From NCBI GenBank assembly GCA_905331475.1, contig CAJNYU010000067.1, positions 1 to 64,000 on the forward strand: 64,000 nt of DNA. Direction: 5' to 3'. The DNA comes from Rotaria socialis. Its lineage: Eukaryota; Rotifera; Eurotatoria; Philodinida; Philodinidae. Positions 36,758 through 48,524 of this stretch are shown here, one piece after another. Position 1 is the stretch's first letter; each line of letters begins with the position of its first letter. The notes under the pieces were generated by a model. The model made no database searches. It worked only from the letters and a program-made list of their open reading frames with translations, and had not been told where the DNA came from. The position numbers and the translations under genes were made by a program.

Positions 36758-38009
36758 ATACATCAATCTTATTTTATTCGTACGTGATCTATCATTGGTT
36801 TCCCAGAAGAAAAATCTAATCGGATGATGACATCCTTGAGTTCGGTTGAAATCTGGATCATAGTTAGCTAGTGTCATCCTCATCCCTCAACATTTGTTCA
36901 TCGAGAGAGTTGATGGGCCGATCATGTTAGTAGAATCATCTTTCTGTTTCTACAGTTTTACGTCAAAGTAAGCTTTTTGTGAGTCTGGATTTATTATAAA
37001 ATGAAGAAAATTAAAGAAAAAATAAATAAGAACAATTTTTAACCATAATATAAACATTCTTTTTCTTGAATCATCACCTTTTTTTGTTTATGGTGTTGAT
37101 GCAAGAAATGCAGTTGCACAGGATGTGCCTGGTCGTGTAGTGCCAAGGGATGGTAATTAAATTGGCACACAAATGCCAAATCCGCGCCATTCAACTACTG
37201 GCACTAATAGTTCAGTAGTACAGCAAGCCGTACAACAAGCAGCACCAGCAAGTGGCCCGCTTAGAACATTTTAGTTTTTCTGTTGAATAATCATAAGAAA
37301 ACTGAGAACGATGACTACTAATGTTTTCATTTTTAATCATGAATAGTACGAAGAAATATGAATCTTTTTAGAAACTGTAAGAAGAAACATAGCTTGATGG
37401 GTTCCGTTATCAAAAGGCTTATTTTGATTCACTATTGATTAAAAAAGAAGAAAGTCATTATGTTTTCGAAAGAAGTTATCATTTACAGAACTCGGTGTCT
37501 TCCAAGATGAAATGAAAAATAATTTCGGCAACAATGACATCTTTTGATCAAATTTTGACCGCAAATTCCGATGAATAAAATGATAGTATGTTATTTTTTA
37601 GTAGTATTTATAGAGAAAATACTAGATGGCCGAAAAGTTCTCTTTTTATTTATTTCTCAGCTAAAATGATCTCGGTTACAAAACTTTAAATTCGTAGGCG
37701 GCTCATACGAAAGCATCATGTTTGTCTCAAATAAAAGAGAAGACTCTTGCTAAACGCTAAAAATCAAGTAAACATCGTATTTGAGAGATGAACCTACCTT
37801 TTCTAGAATGTCTGTCCAACTCCAGAAACTACTTCTAAAGCAGATCATTCAAGAGCATGCCAAATTACACTAAAAAAAATGAAGTAACTTACCGAAATTC
37901 AAAAGGTCCATCCAACGGTACGAAACCTAAGATGTTTCTTCCGATGGATGCACAGGAAGAATCTTTTTCAAGTTCACCAGAGTGTGAATATTGGTTCGTC
38001 TCTGTTTAA
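36758..38009. other. No supported gene; possible decayed coding scrap near 37090-37275
   Basis: At about 37090-37275 (+) a frame reads VYGVDARNAVAQDVPGRVV, one stop, then SVVQQAVQQAAPASGPLRTF and a stop. Its base composition is more coding-like than the surroundings. It may be a gene fragment; I do not recognise it. Nothing else is supported. Confidence 0.25.
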
Positions 38010-38420
38010 CTAGCATGTACACTGACATCTTGCTTGTCTTATGGTGTAATTTTCGGATAATGAAGTCGAGTCAAGCTCGCATATACTTTCATAGGAGATA
38101 TCAATCTCGAAAAACTGTCCGACTCGTTCCATAATTTTGCGATAGTGAATCCCTGTGGTTTTCTCCTCATCGGGATAGGACACTCTCGAAAAACAAAACC
38201 GATCATAATTAACCTTTTCCAGCATCGAGGTAGAAAAAACCTTTTTTTCAATTCTAGATAAGCTTTCTAGAAGTGGGAAAGAGTTTAGTCAGAAAGTCTG
38301 AGCATCTTGGGGGCTCTGTACTTGCTGAATGGAACCGAACAACGTTTCAGAAAATAGTATCGAAATATAGAACCTCAGGAAGGTTCAGTATGACAACTTT
38401 TGTTCCAGAGAGAGAACGAA

Positions 38421-38870
38421 TCAATTAATCATTGATATAAATTCAATCAAGCATTGTGGTAGCGATTTTACGTCATTGAACAAATAAAAATGTTCTTCCT
38501 TTATCTTTTGCTTTTGTTTCTCAAGCATTTTATGTATTTTCTTCATCTCTAATGTTTTGTAAGATAAGAACAATTGCAAAATTTGCTTGCCAATGACGAC
38601 ATTTTCAGTCGTATGAAAGAAAGACAGACAGCGATATAACTCTTGTTCTTGTTTGTTCACAAAAAGATTGATGAGTGAAAGTTTAACTGGTCACGAATGT
38701 CATTCTTAGAATCTTCTTGATCCAAGAATGAGGCTGAAAGCTTCGATCTGAAAGGAACGATCTTATTATGTACGAATTCGAACTGTTAGATTCATCGAAA
38801 TGTTTGGAGCTGAGGGACGATACTTGGACTACGTGAAAATAGTTCATTGTCCTTCTCGTCATCACTCATT
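38421..38870 (-). pseudogene. Decayed coding segment, left arm of an inverted pair
   Basis: On the minus strand a short frame starts MSDDEKDNELFSRSPSIVPQ and soon hits stops. Sequence continues in another frame with LDQEDSKNDIRDQLNFHSSI, then in the frame 38660-38421 with NKQEQELYRCLSFFHTTENV to the stop. It matches 39429-39620 on + (DSKNDIHDQLNFYSSI and the following bases), so two copies of an unknown sequence face each other. Both have frame breaks. The family is not recognised; the left copy is the better preserved. Confidence 0.5.
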
Positions 38871-39428
38871 GTGATGAGCTGAAATGAAAGATGCTGACTT
38901 TCGTGAGAAAGACGTTTTGAACCACGAAACAAATTGTACTGATACAAAATCCTTTGCTACTGTCATCACTTCATTTGCCACTGAGATAGTGAAACATCTT
39001 CAAATCGTGTAGAGCGACGTCGTACGAACTGACTGATAGAGTTAGAGATGACTCAGCAGATAGCACCTGTAGATTTTGGTAATTTCGTTTCACTCGACAG
39101 AAAAATATCAATTTTCAAAGATCATGTGATTGAATTATTATAATCACTACAAGACATGACTTATCCGTGCAATTTCAAAAGTTCTACCATAAAAATACGC
39201 CACCTGAATTTTTCGTAGTGCTTTCGCACTAACGCTTTTGATAGACTTTAGAACATAGCATAGCGGAGATCAAACCGAAAAGTGTTTTTCGTTCTTGGAA
39301 GTCTCGCTTATACTTCTAGTCGAAATTTCACTAAACTACCATTCAAATTTATTCGGCAAATGCTTAGATGGGTCTCATCACTACATTGCTTGCGAGTCGC
39401 CTTTCTTACAACGACGATGATTTGCAAC

Positions 39429-39620
39429 TCATACTTCCACCAGAAAGACTCCAAGAATGATATTCATGATCAGTTAAATTTTTACTCATCAATCCTTTTT
39501 TTGAGCAGACAATAATAAGAGTTTCATCGCCGTTTGTCTTTCTTTTCTAAGGGTGGAAGTTTCGCCATTGGCAAGCGAATTTTGCTAGTGCTCTTATCTT
39601 ACACAACATTAGAGAAGAAC
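39429..39620 (+). pseudogene. Decayed coding segment, right arm of an inverted pair
   Basis: DSKNDIHDQLNFYSSI is encoded at about 39445-39492. The downstream bases (CATTGGCAAGC, TTCTTATCTTACA-like text, ACATTAGAGA) align with the reverse complement of about 38540-38716. Stops and indels interrupt the frame. The two arms are about 700 bp apart. Unknown family. Confidence 0.5.
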
Positions 39621-39986
39621 TACAAATGAATGGGTATCGTTTTCCACAGATTGTGGTTCCCTAAATCACCCCCTAAATAAAACCCACATTTCTGGATAAT
39701 GAGAAGATAAGATTGTTTTCGTTGCCAAATGGGAAATTTCATTTATGAATTTTTAAATTTGGCGATATTTTAAAATGTACGATGTAGGGTAAAAACTGAT
39801 ACTTCCCATGATTATCTTAATCCTGCTATACTATACGAATACGCTAATAATTGTCACACTACATATACGAAGAGAGTGTTTCGACAAGTGTGAGGGGAAC
39901 AGAGCATATACGAGACAGTGCTTCTCTATCCATTCTTTCAAAATGTCTGCATGTTTATCTGATGATGGACTCTTCCATTCTTCTAG

Positions 39987-40959
39987 TTACCTATTAAAAT
40001 CGTAATTGGTGATGGTTTTTTCTATGAAGAAAAAATGTACATTATAGAGTTTACGCTTTGTGACTTGACTAGAGTATATTCCAACAATAAGAATAGAATT
40101 AGAAAGATTGGCAATGACAGTATTTTCAATCTCTATGCCTATTTGAGTAGCTGTTAGATGTTTTTCTACTGCTACGTGAACTAAATAACTTGCTGATGAC
40201 AATTATTACAATTAGACAGAGAAAGCAAATGGCATAGTTTAACAATTTCTATTAAAATAATAATTAATATATGTAGATACTCTTTAAACTAGTTCCACTA
40301 CTTCTAAGTGATGGGTACTTTAACCCTTCCACATAGTAGCATTTAATATTAAGGAGGAGTCTTCTGTGAGGAAAGATACGGATTGTTATATGATTTCGGT
40401 TTTTTCTTTTAATTTACGTTTTCTGTGTTCATGTCAGTAGTTAACTCTTCGATAATTTTGCATATGACAGATATTAGTCCTTGAAGACTGTTATTTGGAA
40501 TTCAAAAAAAACCGAAAAACAGTCTTATCCATTACGTTTACAAGAGAACGTAACATATTCTTCAAAGTGTTCTGTGACAATTTGAAATGTTATGCTCTAT
40601 GGTTAACAAGTAAACTTATCTCTGCGAATTTTTTCTCTAGTCTTATTAGATTATTCTCTGTCATCTGATTCGACAGTTAATGATGTAACTGCTTTGATCT
40701 TCATATGGATACGATGTTGTCAGTTCGAGTTGGCACAGCTGAAAAATCATCTGTATTGATATCTGGTATTTTGTTTAGAACGTTTCCATTGGCGCAATAG
40801 ATCACGTATGAATGTGGAGTCTAATTCCTCTTTTAGATGTGCTTGATTTTCAGTGATATTTTGAAGACGTACACAAATAACAAGTAGAGCGTATCTGTTT
40901 TGATTCGAATTTATAGGAGAGGAATAATATTTAACTGATGTTATATTCCTCACCTTCAC
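39987..40959 (-). other. Possible exons of an unrecognised gene
   Basis: Two minus-strand frames have protein-like composition: 40747-40959 (NITSVKYYSSPINSNQNRYA, then LLVICVRLQNITEN) and 39987-40202 (SSASYLVHVAVEKHLTATQI, then EIENTVIANLSNSILIVGI). Both could be extracellular domain pieces. No start, signal peptide or confident splice chain was found. The stretch 40960-41975 has nothing I can support. Confidence 0.2.
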
Positions 40960-41975
40960 TGTGCCCTAAAATGGAATCAATGAATGACGAGAACAAAGAG
41001 TTCTATTTTGTAAACTATTGAATTTGATTCAGAAAATCCTGTGAAGAATAGAATAATAAGCTCAACTTGATCACTATCAAACGCGTGGAGTTTCGTTCTT
41101 GTATTACTTCGGAAAACTGTTCCGCTGATAAAGATTAAGCTTTTGTTCTTTATTATCGATCTTAGCTGTGAGCAATTGATTCAGATCTGAATGCTGTAGC
41201 CTAGGTCTTCGTCACATATAGCTGTTAGTCTGTTTTCAGCGTGATATTTTTTTCCAAGTAAATACTAATCAAACGAACAACTTGCATCAATGCTATTGAA
41301 ATAGTCTAGCATGACTATATTGATGTGTTATATCACTTCGTTAGACATTTCATGTTGATAATACGAGTGCACTGATATTTTCTCGTTTCATCATTCATTT
41401 TTTTAGCTCTTTTTTTATGTATTTGAAATAATTAATTAACAAGCATCTTTATTTTTATATTAAAAAAAAGTGCAAACAGCTATAAAACTATCAATTAACA
41501 TTTAAAAAAGGCAATCATCTTCTCCATTTTTTCTTATTCGAATTCTTGCGAATCTGTTGACGATTTATTCTTGTTTAATAAAATGAATTACGTTTAAGTA
41601 AAATTCGGGTTCTTGTGTTCGTTCCAGTAGAAACCATAGTTCAGCGACATATATCAATAGTTCATTGAATCAGTGTACGTATGCTTTTCTATTTCTTCTT
41701 ATATACAGCTATTTATTTTTAGATTGAAGCAACAGGAAAAATGCAGAACATGAATCAATAACACATTTTTATTTCGTGTTCGTATCAGCCCATCATATTT
41801 TTTGATATTCAACGCAGAGAAAATGTCCTTATTTAAACGTTTCAAATTCGTGAAAGCTTGATAAATCATGTTTTAGTAGACTAGATTAATAAATTTATAT
41901 ATTTTTTTGCTTGTTTTGGTATATCAACAGTCTTGAATATTTGTATGATAATTTAATAACACACGAATTCGACAT

Positions 41976-42345
41976 CTACCACGTTTTTATTGTTTTAGAC
42001 TTCTTTTTGGAGACTGATTCAGACGATCTATAACACACACATTGTCTATAGTGTGTTGCTTTACTACAGCGACCACCGTTGTATTTCCTACGTTGGCAAT
42101 GCCTTCTGCATTGTTCTCTCTCTTGATTGTCTTTGCCGTTACAGCCATAACTGCGAGTTTTACGTATAATCAATCTAATTGTGTTCACTACTAAAAAAAG
42201 TACAATAAAAGATTCATTAGATATTCATTTAATTAAATTTGTGCTCACTGTCGGCATCAGACGGAATATCATGTAGTTCATTTGCTTGAATTGCAATCAA
42301 TAATACTAGCAGAATCGTAATTAAGATTAATAATTTGTAATTCAT
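41976..42345 (-). CDS. Defensin-like antimicrobial peptide precursor (A)
   Basis: 103 residues in two exons (42249-42345 and 41976-42190), with a GTGAGC donor, a 58-bp intron and a TTTTTTTAG acceptor. The total is 312 nt. A signal peptide (MNYKLLILITILLVLLIAIQ) and a short acidic propeptide (NELHDIPSDADS) come first. A basic mature region carries six cysteines spaced C-x10-C-x3-C-x9-C-x8-C-x1-C. This is the cysteine-stabilised alpha-beta pattern of invertebrate defensins, including GGRC before the fourth cysteine. A lysine-rich tail (KKKSK) follows. Known defensins disrupt bacterial membranes or cell-wall synthesis; activity here is inferred. The paralogue lies at 48101-48524. Other CS-alpha-beta peptides share this fold, so the target is uncertain. 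Confidence 0.8.
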
Positions 42346-43616
42346 GGCTCCTTTTAATAACATAGAAAATTTGTATTGTAAAATATCTCCTTTTAGCTTC
42401 CTTGTATGCTCTGATGAAAGTCCTAATATGCTCAGATTATTTCTATAGAAGTTGAAACTTTTAAAGTCACTCGGTTGTAATATTCCAAAACGATCGCCAT
42501 GAATAAATGGGTAATATTTCCATTGTGAAAGTGATTGTTGTTAAAAAATCTGTTATCAAAACGAAAAACAGATTCATAGGTTTAAAAAAACTATGAGAAC
42601 ATTGTAGATATTTTCTAATGAATCATGTGATAATGCCCTTTATGATGTCTACATTTTAAATTACGAAAACTTAAAGAACGCAAAGATTTACGTATGCTTT
42701 AATTCTCTTTTGAGTCAACATCTGATATCAGTAATAAATAAGGTGAAATACCCTGTGTTGACAAACGCAATTAAACAATATTCGAGATAATAGAAGTATT
42801 CGTCTGAGACTCCCATAAAATGTTTTTGTTTTACTATATATTGTCCTTTACTGAAACAGGCGTCGACATATTATTACATACATATATATATATATTTCAC
42901 TTCAGGGTTGAAATAATTTATAATCTAAAATTGATTTCATAATTCTTATAAAATTTGTGTTTGCAAAGAAAACATTTTCAGATCTTATGACAAGTATATA
43001 AGACGAACTATTCTCTGAAAATAAAAAGTATCGTGCTGACCCTCTGAAATTTTTATCGCATTTTGATACTATTTTATGAGCTCCTTTTATTTGAATCTGA
43101 ACATTTAAAAACCAAAACAATTCCTAGATACTGCACTCAAAGCTTTGAATGATTGAGAAAATATTACCACAATCTAGAACTCTAAAAGGACCAACATGAC
43201 ATCTTATTTTTCAAAGAGCTCGCAATATGTCTTAATAATTTATTTTTCGTATATTTTTATTCACGTGCTTTTTTCGCTATCGTCTTGCTAGTATGTTGAC
43301 AGGTACTTGACTCAATATACCTCTCCTAAATGCAACTTGGTTATCTTTCTTGATTTGAAACAATTATTTTTGTATTTTTCAAACGATTTTATTTGTCGTA
43401 TATTGCAACGATCATCTAGAAGATCTAATACATGAGCCCATCATTTTCCTGTGAAGAAAGAAATATGAATCTGATCTTCCAAAAAATTTATCGTGACTTC
43501 TATAAGCTTTGCAAAACAGATACATCATAGTGTGACAACCCTGATTGAACGTGTATGTATCATTATATACTGTCACTTTTGTGTGGAATGATTGTTTCTG
43601 TTTGCTGTTCTTACTT
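42346..43616. other. Upstream region of defensin A; no other gene
   Basis: A block at about 42721-42757 (ATCAGTAATAAATAAGGTGA then AATACCC) matches the block at about 48870-48905 upstream of defensin B at nearly the same distance from the ATG (about 375 versus 355 bp). The two upstream regions therefore share ancestry and perhaps control sites. A (TA)n run lies at about 42880-42893. Open frames 42902-43120 and 43412-43702 (-) have no motif. Confidence 0.5.
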
Positions 43617-44200
43617 CCCAGGTCGACAGTCCGGCCTGGAAACGGCCGTTTTCGGGTAGTTCCGTTGATTTTGTGGAAGCAGTATTCTCCCAGGAGATTC
43701 AATCCGACCAGTGGATCCGATCGTTTCCGGCACCGGATCCTATGGATTCCGTTGCTTTTCGGTCGGCTCTGTTGAATTCCGACGATTTCCTAACTAACAG
43801 ATCCCGGCCCGGGTTCCGCCAGAAAAATTCCGTTAAGTTCCGACCCAGAATTCGTCGGAAATCGACGGAACCGATGGGAATCGATCGGAAATGGTCCGAC
43901 GAAATCTGGACCGGAATCCGTTACTTAGGAAATTGTCGGAATTCAACGGAACTGATCGGATCCGACCGATTCCGACGTACCCTGATTCTCCTGGGCTGGT
44001 TGAAAATTTTTCGCATTTTTTCCGGTGATTTCCGACCAATTCCTGCCGGAAAGCACCGGAAAAGTTCGGCCGTATTTTTGACCGGAATACTGCTTCGATG
44101 TTCTAACGATTTCCCGTGTTTTCCTGCAGGATATGGTGACTTTCCCGCATATTTCCTGGAGTATCCGACGGGATCCGGTGGCCGGAATGCTCGACCTGGG
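43617..44200. mobile_element. 584-bp GC-rich TIR element packed with TCCGA motifs
   Basis: The left end CCCAGGTCGACAGTCCGGCC and the right end, read inverted, CCCAGGTCGAGCATTCCGGC, form terminal inverted repeats. The interior is far richer in G+C than its surroundings and is crowded with TTCCG/CGGAA, GGATCC and TCCGAC, many as short palindromes. The open frames across it on both strands have repetitive composition and no domain. No clear target duplication is seen (flanks TACTT and TTATC). A non-autonomous DNA element or foldback satellite is inferred. Confidence 0.65.
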
Positions 44201-45887
44201 TTATCATATCATTCGTTGTTACCTAACATGCTACTCTCTCTCTCTCTCCTGATATATTCACCTAGTGCTAATTACCGTATCGTGCGTCTATCACTCACAT
44301 GCTCAATGTAATCATATGCGCTATATAAGCATATATCACTAATGAGTTTACCTTATGCTTTCTACTGTTCTTGTTCATACTCAACGGTTGTGCTTTTCCT
44401 TTCTCTGTATTTGATATTTTCTCTCCCTCTCCCGTTCCATGATCACTATATAAAGAGTGGACGTGAGAGACGAGGGGCATTCTTGTGGAAAATAAACTCA
44501 AGAATCGTTACACATAGTAATTAAATTTTTAAATTGTTATGTATATATCTACAAGATGTAAGGAGTTTTGCATTTGGTAATTGCTCCATGAGTCATCGAT
44601 TATTTTATTAATTATTATATTTCAACAAAAATAAATGATGAGAACTAGCAGCTGTGATTAATTTTGAAATGAATGTTGATCAGTGATCTTGCGGCTAAGA
44701 AAAATTCAGTAGTTAATATTCTCAATCAATATGTCGGACAAGCTTTCTGTAAATTTAGTATATCTATAATTGATATTTACTTCGGATTTAGTGCGTACGA
44801 ATAATGTTCACGATGAACAGTACAAATTATTGTAAAAAAATCTTTAAAAAACTTTGAATTTTTTTAATTGTAAATCAGCTTAATTCTTTGAATCAGAGTT
44901 TTGAGTGTGATTAACATTGTTGGCAAGTACTTCGCTATCAACCGGAAAAATTAGGTGGTTTGCGTTCAAATTGTTCTCCTTGATAAAGAGACTATTGAAT
45001 TTTTTACGATAATAGTTCAATTAGCATCAATAAATACAAAAAACATGAGCAGGTGACATCAACTGTAGTTTTAACTAGTCTTAAAATAAGTTTCTATAAG
45101 GAAAAACAATCGATAATGACAAGCATACCTGTGATGATTGAAAATGAGTAAGATTTTAACATAGTTACTTTATATTTTCTTTTGTATTTGTCTATGTTTG
45201 GGTTCCACAAGATAGAATATCTTACAATTATTTGATCAAAATACTTCCTTGTTTAAAAAGTCTTGAAGTCATAAAATTAAAGATAAATAGTGACTCCTAT
45301 TACCCAAATCTACTGACTTGTTGCTATCTCCTCAAATAATGTTCAATTATCATATTTTTTTCTTGATATTTTCTAATTAATATACATTTTATGCTGTATT
45401 TTTATATGATTTTCTTAATAAAATGATTTTTATATTCTTTGGATAATGCAAAATATTGTTCTGCTTTTGTCTCTCATATCGTGACATTTTAAGAACTCAT
45501 AAAAGTCATCTATTCACACATAGGATCGGTTACAATCTATGCGACAGTGAATCTATTTTAATAGAAGCTACATTTTCCTATCTTGTTTCGGACTACAAAT
45601 TACACGGCATTCTGTTTGATTAAACTAGAAAAATATTATCATTCAGTTAAATATATATTTGCTAAAAACTTATGATGTCATGACTTTCTTATACGGAGAA
45701 TCAAACGTTCACGCGAAAGAGGCTTCTTAGTCAAAACCAGAACACTTTTGATAAAAATTAACTTCAATTTGTACGAAAATTAGAACATGAAATAGACACA
45801 GGCGAAGTGAAATTGTGTTTATTGTTTAAGAATTGCGGTTAACATTAAAGCATTCATGGAACAAAAACAAGAAGGAAATATTATTCT
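44201..45887. other. Gene-poor stretch
   Basis: A (CT)n run sits at about 44232-44247. Small frames at 44295-44524 lie on both strands without motifs. Nothing else is supported up to the hAT-like element. Confidence 0.5.
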
Positions 45888-46433
45888 CAGTGGCGGCGCG
45901 AAGGGCTAAAAGTAGGAGGGGGTATTTTTTCAAAATGGGAGAAAGTCTTAAAAATCGCTTAGAATTCAACCAGTCGAAATATTAATATACAAGTAATTAA
46001 AAAAAGATTGTATTACATGTTCGTTCATATATTTAAATTGAAAGTATTTTGAAAAGCAAAAGCAAAAGCAAAGTAAAACAAACTAAATTCGACAACCAGT
46101 TTTATATTTTGACCATCTTTCAGCTACTTCTGCATTATTTACTTGATCTAAAATTGACGATTCTAATGTACACAATAATATTGGAGCAAATTTGAGACAT
46201 ATTTGATAACAAATTCGGATACATTTTCTCTTAGATTAGAGAAATTTTCAGACATATATTCTACCGAATTAAAGAAAGTTGATACATATTTTCTTCAAAA
46301 TGGGAGAATATTACCGATATATTATGCTCGAAGCGAGAGAAAATTTCATATAATTTTTTGTCAAAATCGGAGAAAATTAAGTTCATGTTTTTCAAAAGCA
46401 GGAGGGGTACGCCCACCGGTCGCGCCGTCACTG
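45888..46433. mobile_element. hAT-like non-autonomous DNA transposon
   Basis: Ends are CAGTGGCGGCGCGA (45888) and, inverted, CAGTGACGGCGCGA (ending 46433), 13 of 14 matching. Flanks ATTATTCT (45880-45887) and ACTATTCT (46434-46441) form an 8-bp target duplication with one mismatch. TIRs starting CAGTG plus an 8-bp duplication are hallmarks of hAT. At 546 bp there is no room for a full transposase. A minus-strand piece (about 46170-46090) reads ILDQVNNAEVAERWSKYKTG and ends in a stop; it may be a captured or leftover C-terminus. Confidence 0.8.
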
Positions 46434-46441
46434 ACTATTCT

Positions 46442-48100
46442 AGTCATACGCATTCATATCAGTGGGATGTACAATGAATCTAAATTCTTTCTTTTATTTA
46501 CTAAACATAAACAACGCATATTCATTTGAATTCAGCGATGCAGAAAAGATATTAAAGATTTTCAAATATTTAAAATCAATAAAGTTACAATGGATTGATA
46601 TTTGAATAATGTTTTTAGATGATTTCCCATACTTAATACTTGACAAGTTAGTCATGTTCATCAAATATAAATATTTTTTATTTACGAGATACTTAGCAAG
46701 GTTTTTATTGTCATGATAAATTCTTGAAATAAAACCACAAATTGAAGCAAGATTTAAGTGAATTTTTATTTATAAGCCGGCGAAATATATCTTTTTTAAT
46801 TTATATGTAACAGTTCATGAGAGAAGTCAAGTCATCATTGTTATGGGCCCTATGAGTACGGTGTGGCCTGCTTCATGTGTGATCTTTTATAATCATAGGC
46901 TATCCAATTTTATCGGTGAAGATTTCTAAATACTAGCATCAATTCTATGGAATTTCGACAATAGGAATTTCGGCATGAAAAATATAACAATATATACATA
47001 TCCGCCGGAGACCAAAAAATGAATCGAATTCGAACTAATTCTTTTTTTCAAAAGGAGAGAATGTAGACGAGCATAACAGGATTCATTGAATTAACATCTA
47101 CCTTGTAAGATTGCCATACTAGATGGTGTGGAGAGTTAATGCAAGACACCCAAGTATACTAACAACCGCACTAAGCAATCGATATACATTCTGACTAGAT
47201 TGTGGTGAAATAAAGAAACCGAACAGCAAATGATGAAAAGCAGGGTGAAGATCTACTGCGTATGTTAAGAAATAAAATCGGGGGATATCAAGTAACGATG
47301 TAAGATGGGTCAAAACACACGAAAACAAAAGCAGAAAAGAAAAAAAGATTATAAATACACGCTTTTAAACTACGTCATTCTGTAGTATATGCAAAGGGGA
47401 AAACGTCATTCAGAGCCATTCTAATGGCTGAGAACGGCAGGAAATGCCAGAATGAGTTTTTCTCCCTTGGCATATTCTTCCAGAGTATTTTAACACCGAT
47501 ACGATGAATATTTCTATTTTTCCGAACCTATTAGAATGACAGTGCTCTCAAATTGTATATCCATGTTGTTTCGAAAAAATAACTATTCGTATTGGTTGCA
47601 AAGGAATCTTTCGCGGAGATCTATTTCGTGGAAAAACAATTCATCTATCTCAAATTCATATTGACTACAGAAGACCAATCTCCGAACCGGAGTGATCATC
47701 AATAGAGAATAACTATGAGTAATAAAGGCCACGAGTTTCAGCTGTTTTCCACTATTTGTTACGTTACATCCTGTAGTCTTGAAATCTTTTTATTTAACCT
47801 CTTTTTTTTATATGCCTTGTATATATTTTCTCGCAAATGACTCCTGTATCATGCTAAGATGAAATAATATAAGGTTTTCTGCAGCCAATACGTTAATATT
47901 CTACTATTGATATATTAGGTACCAAGTTTTCAACGGCGCAAACTCTAGATATATTGTGTTAGATTCAATTCATTCTATCCGTTTATACAAATATCATTTC
48001 TCTTGTCAATCTGAGATTATGAGAATTTTTATTAAAACTGAAATGAAGATTATCTAATACACAGCTTTCATATCAGCATTATTTTTTCTCAAACATACGC
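46442..48100. other. Gene-poor stretch
   Basis: AT-rich. The frame 47119-47328 (-) is hydrophobic (SVVSILGCLAL-like text) and might be a membrane-protein scrap, but nothing joins to it. No other feature is supported. Confidence 0.4.
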
Positions 48101-48524
48101 TCAAAGTGTTCGTAACCAGATCGGATAACACTGACACATAGTATAATTGGAAAATCTAGTACACCGTCCATTTTTGTAATCTCTACTTCGACAATGTTCT
48201 CTACATAATCTATGATCACCATGATTGTCTCCATTACAGCCATAACTGCGACGTACACGTGAATGAAATCGAATAGAAATATTTCAACAGCAATAGGAGC
48301 AAGTTTTAGTTATAAGTATCTGCATAACTGATGACGCGTTTTATGAAGGAATTCGTTCTTTGCAGCACTGAAAAAATGCAATAAATAATTCATAAAATAT
48401 GCATTCAAATAGATTTGTACTGGCTGTTCCGATCGAGCGGATGCTCACGTAGTTCATGCCCTTGACTTTCAATCAATAATAAATTGAGTAGAGTAACAAT
48501 TATGATCAACAGTTTGCAATTCAT
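48101..48524 (-). CDS. Defensin-like antimicrobial peptide precursor (B)
   Basis: 82 residues in two proposed exons (48421-48524 and 48101-48245; 249 nt). The signal peptide is MNCKLLIIIVTLLNLLLIES, with a short propeptide QGHELREHPLDRNS. The mature region has the same six-cysteine spacing as peptide A (x10, x3, x9, x8, x1) and shares YGCNG, CRxHC and NGRC blocks. The intron is 175 bp (GTACAA donor, CGCAG acceptor). At the position of A's donor this gene has GCCAGT in place of GTGAGC, so a different, weaker donor must be used, and an aberrant or inactive gene is possible. Expression evidence would settle this. A TATA-like GTATATATAC lies about 90 bp upstream. It lacks A's lysine tail. Confidence 0.7.

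Noticed and set aside
39987..40959. SEA-like or mucin domain in two minus-strand frames
   Set aside because: Similarity was too vague and no splice chain or start supports a gene; listed only as possible exons.
43592..44311. 239-residue plus-strand frame and an antisense frame
   Set aside because: They run through the GC-rich TIR element; composition is repetitive on both strands with no domain.
47119..47328. Hydrophobic frame that looks like part of a receptor
   Set aside because: Single short frame, no adjoining exons, no diagnostic receptor motif.
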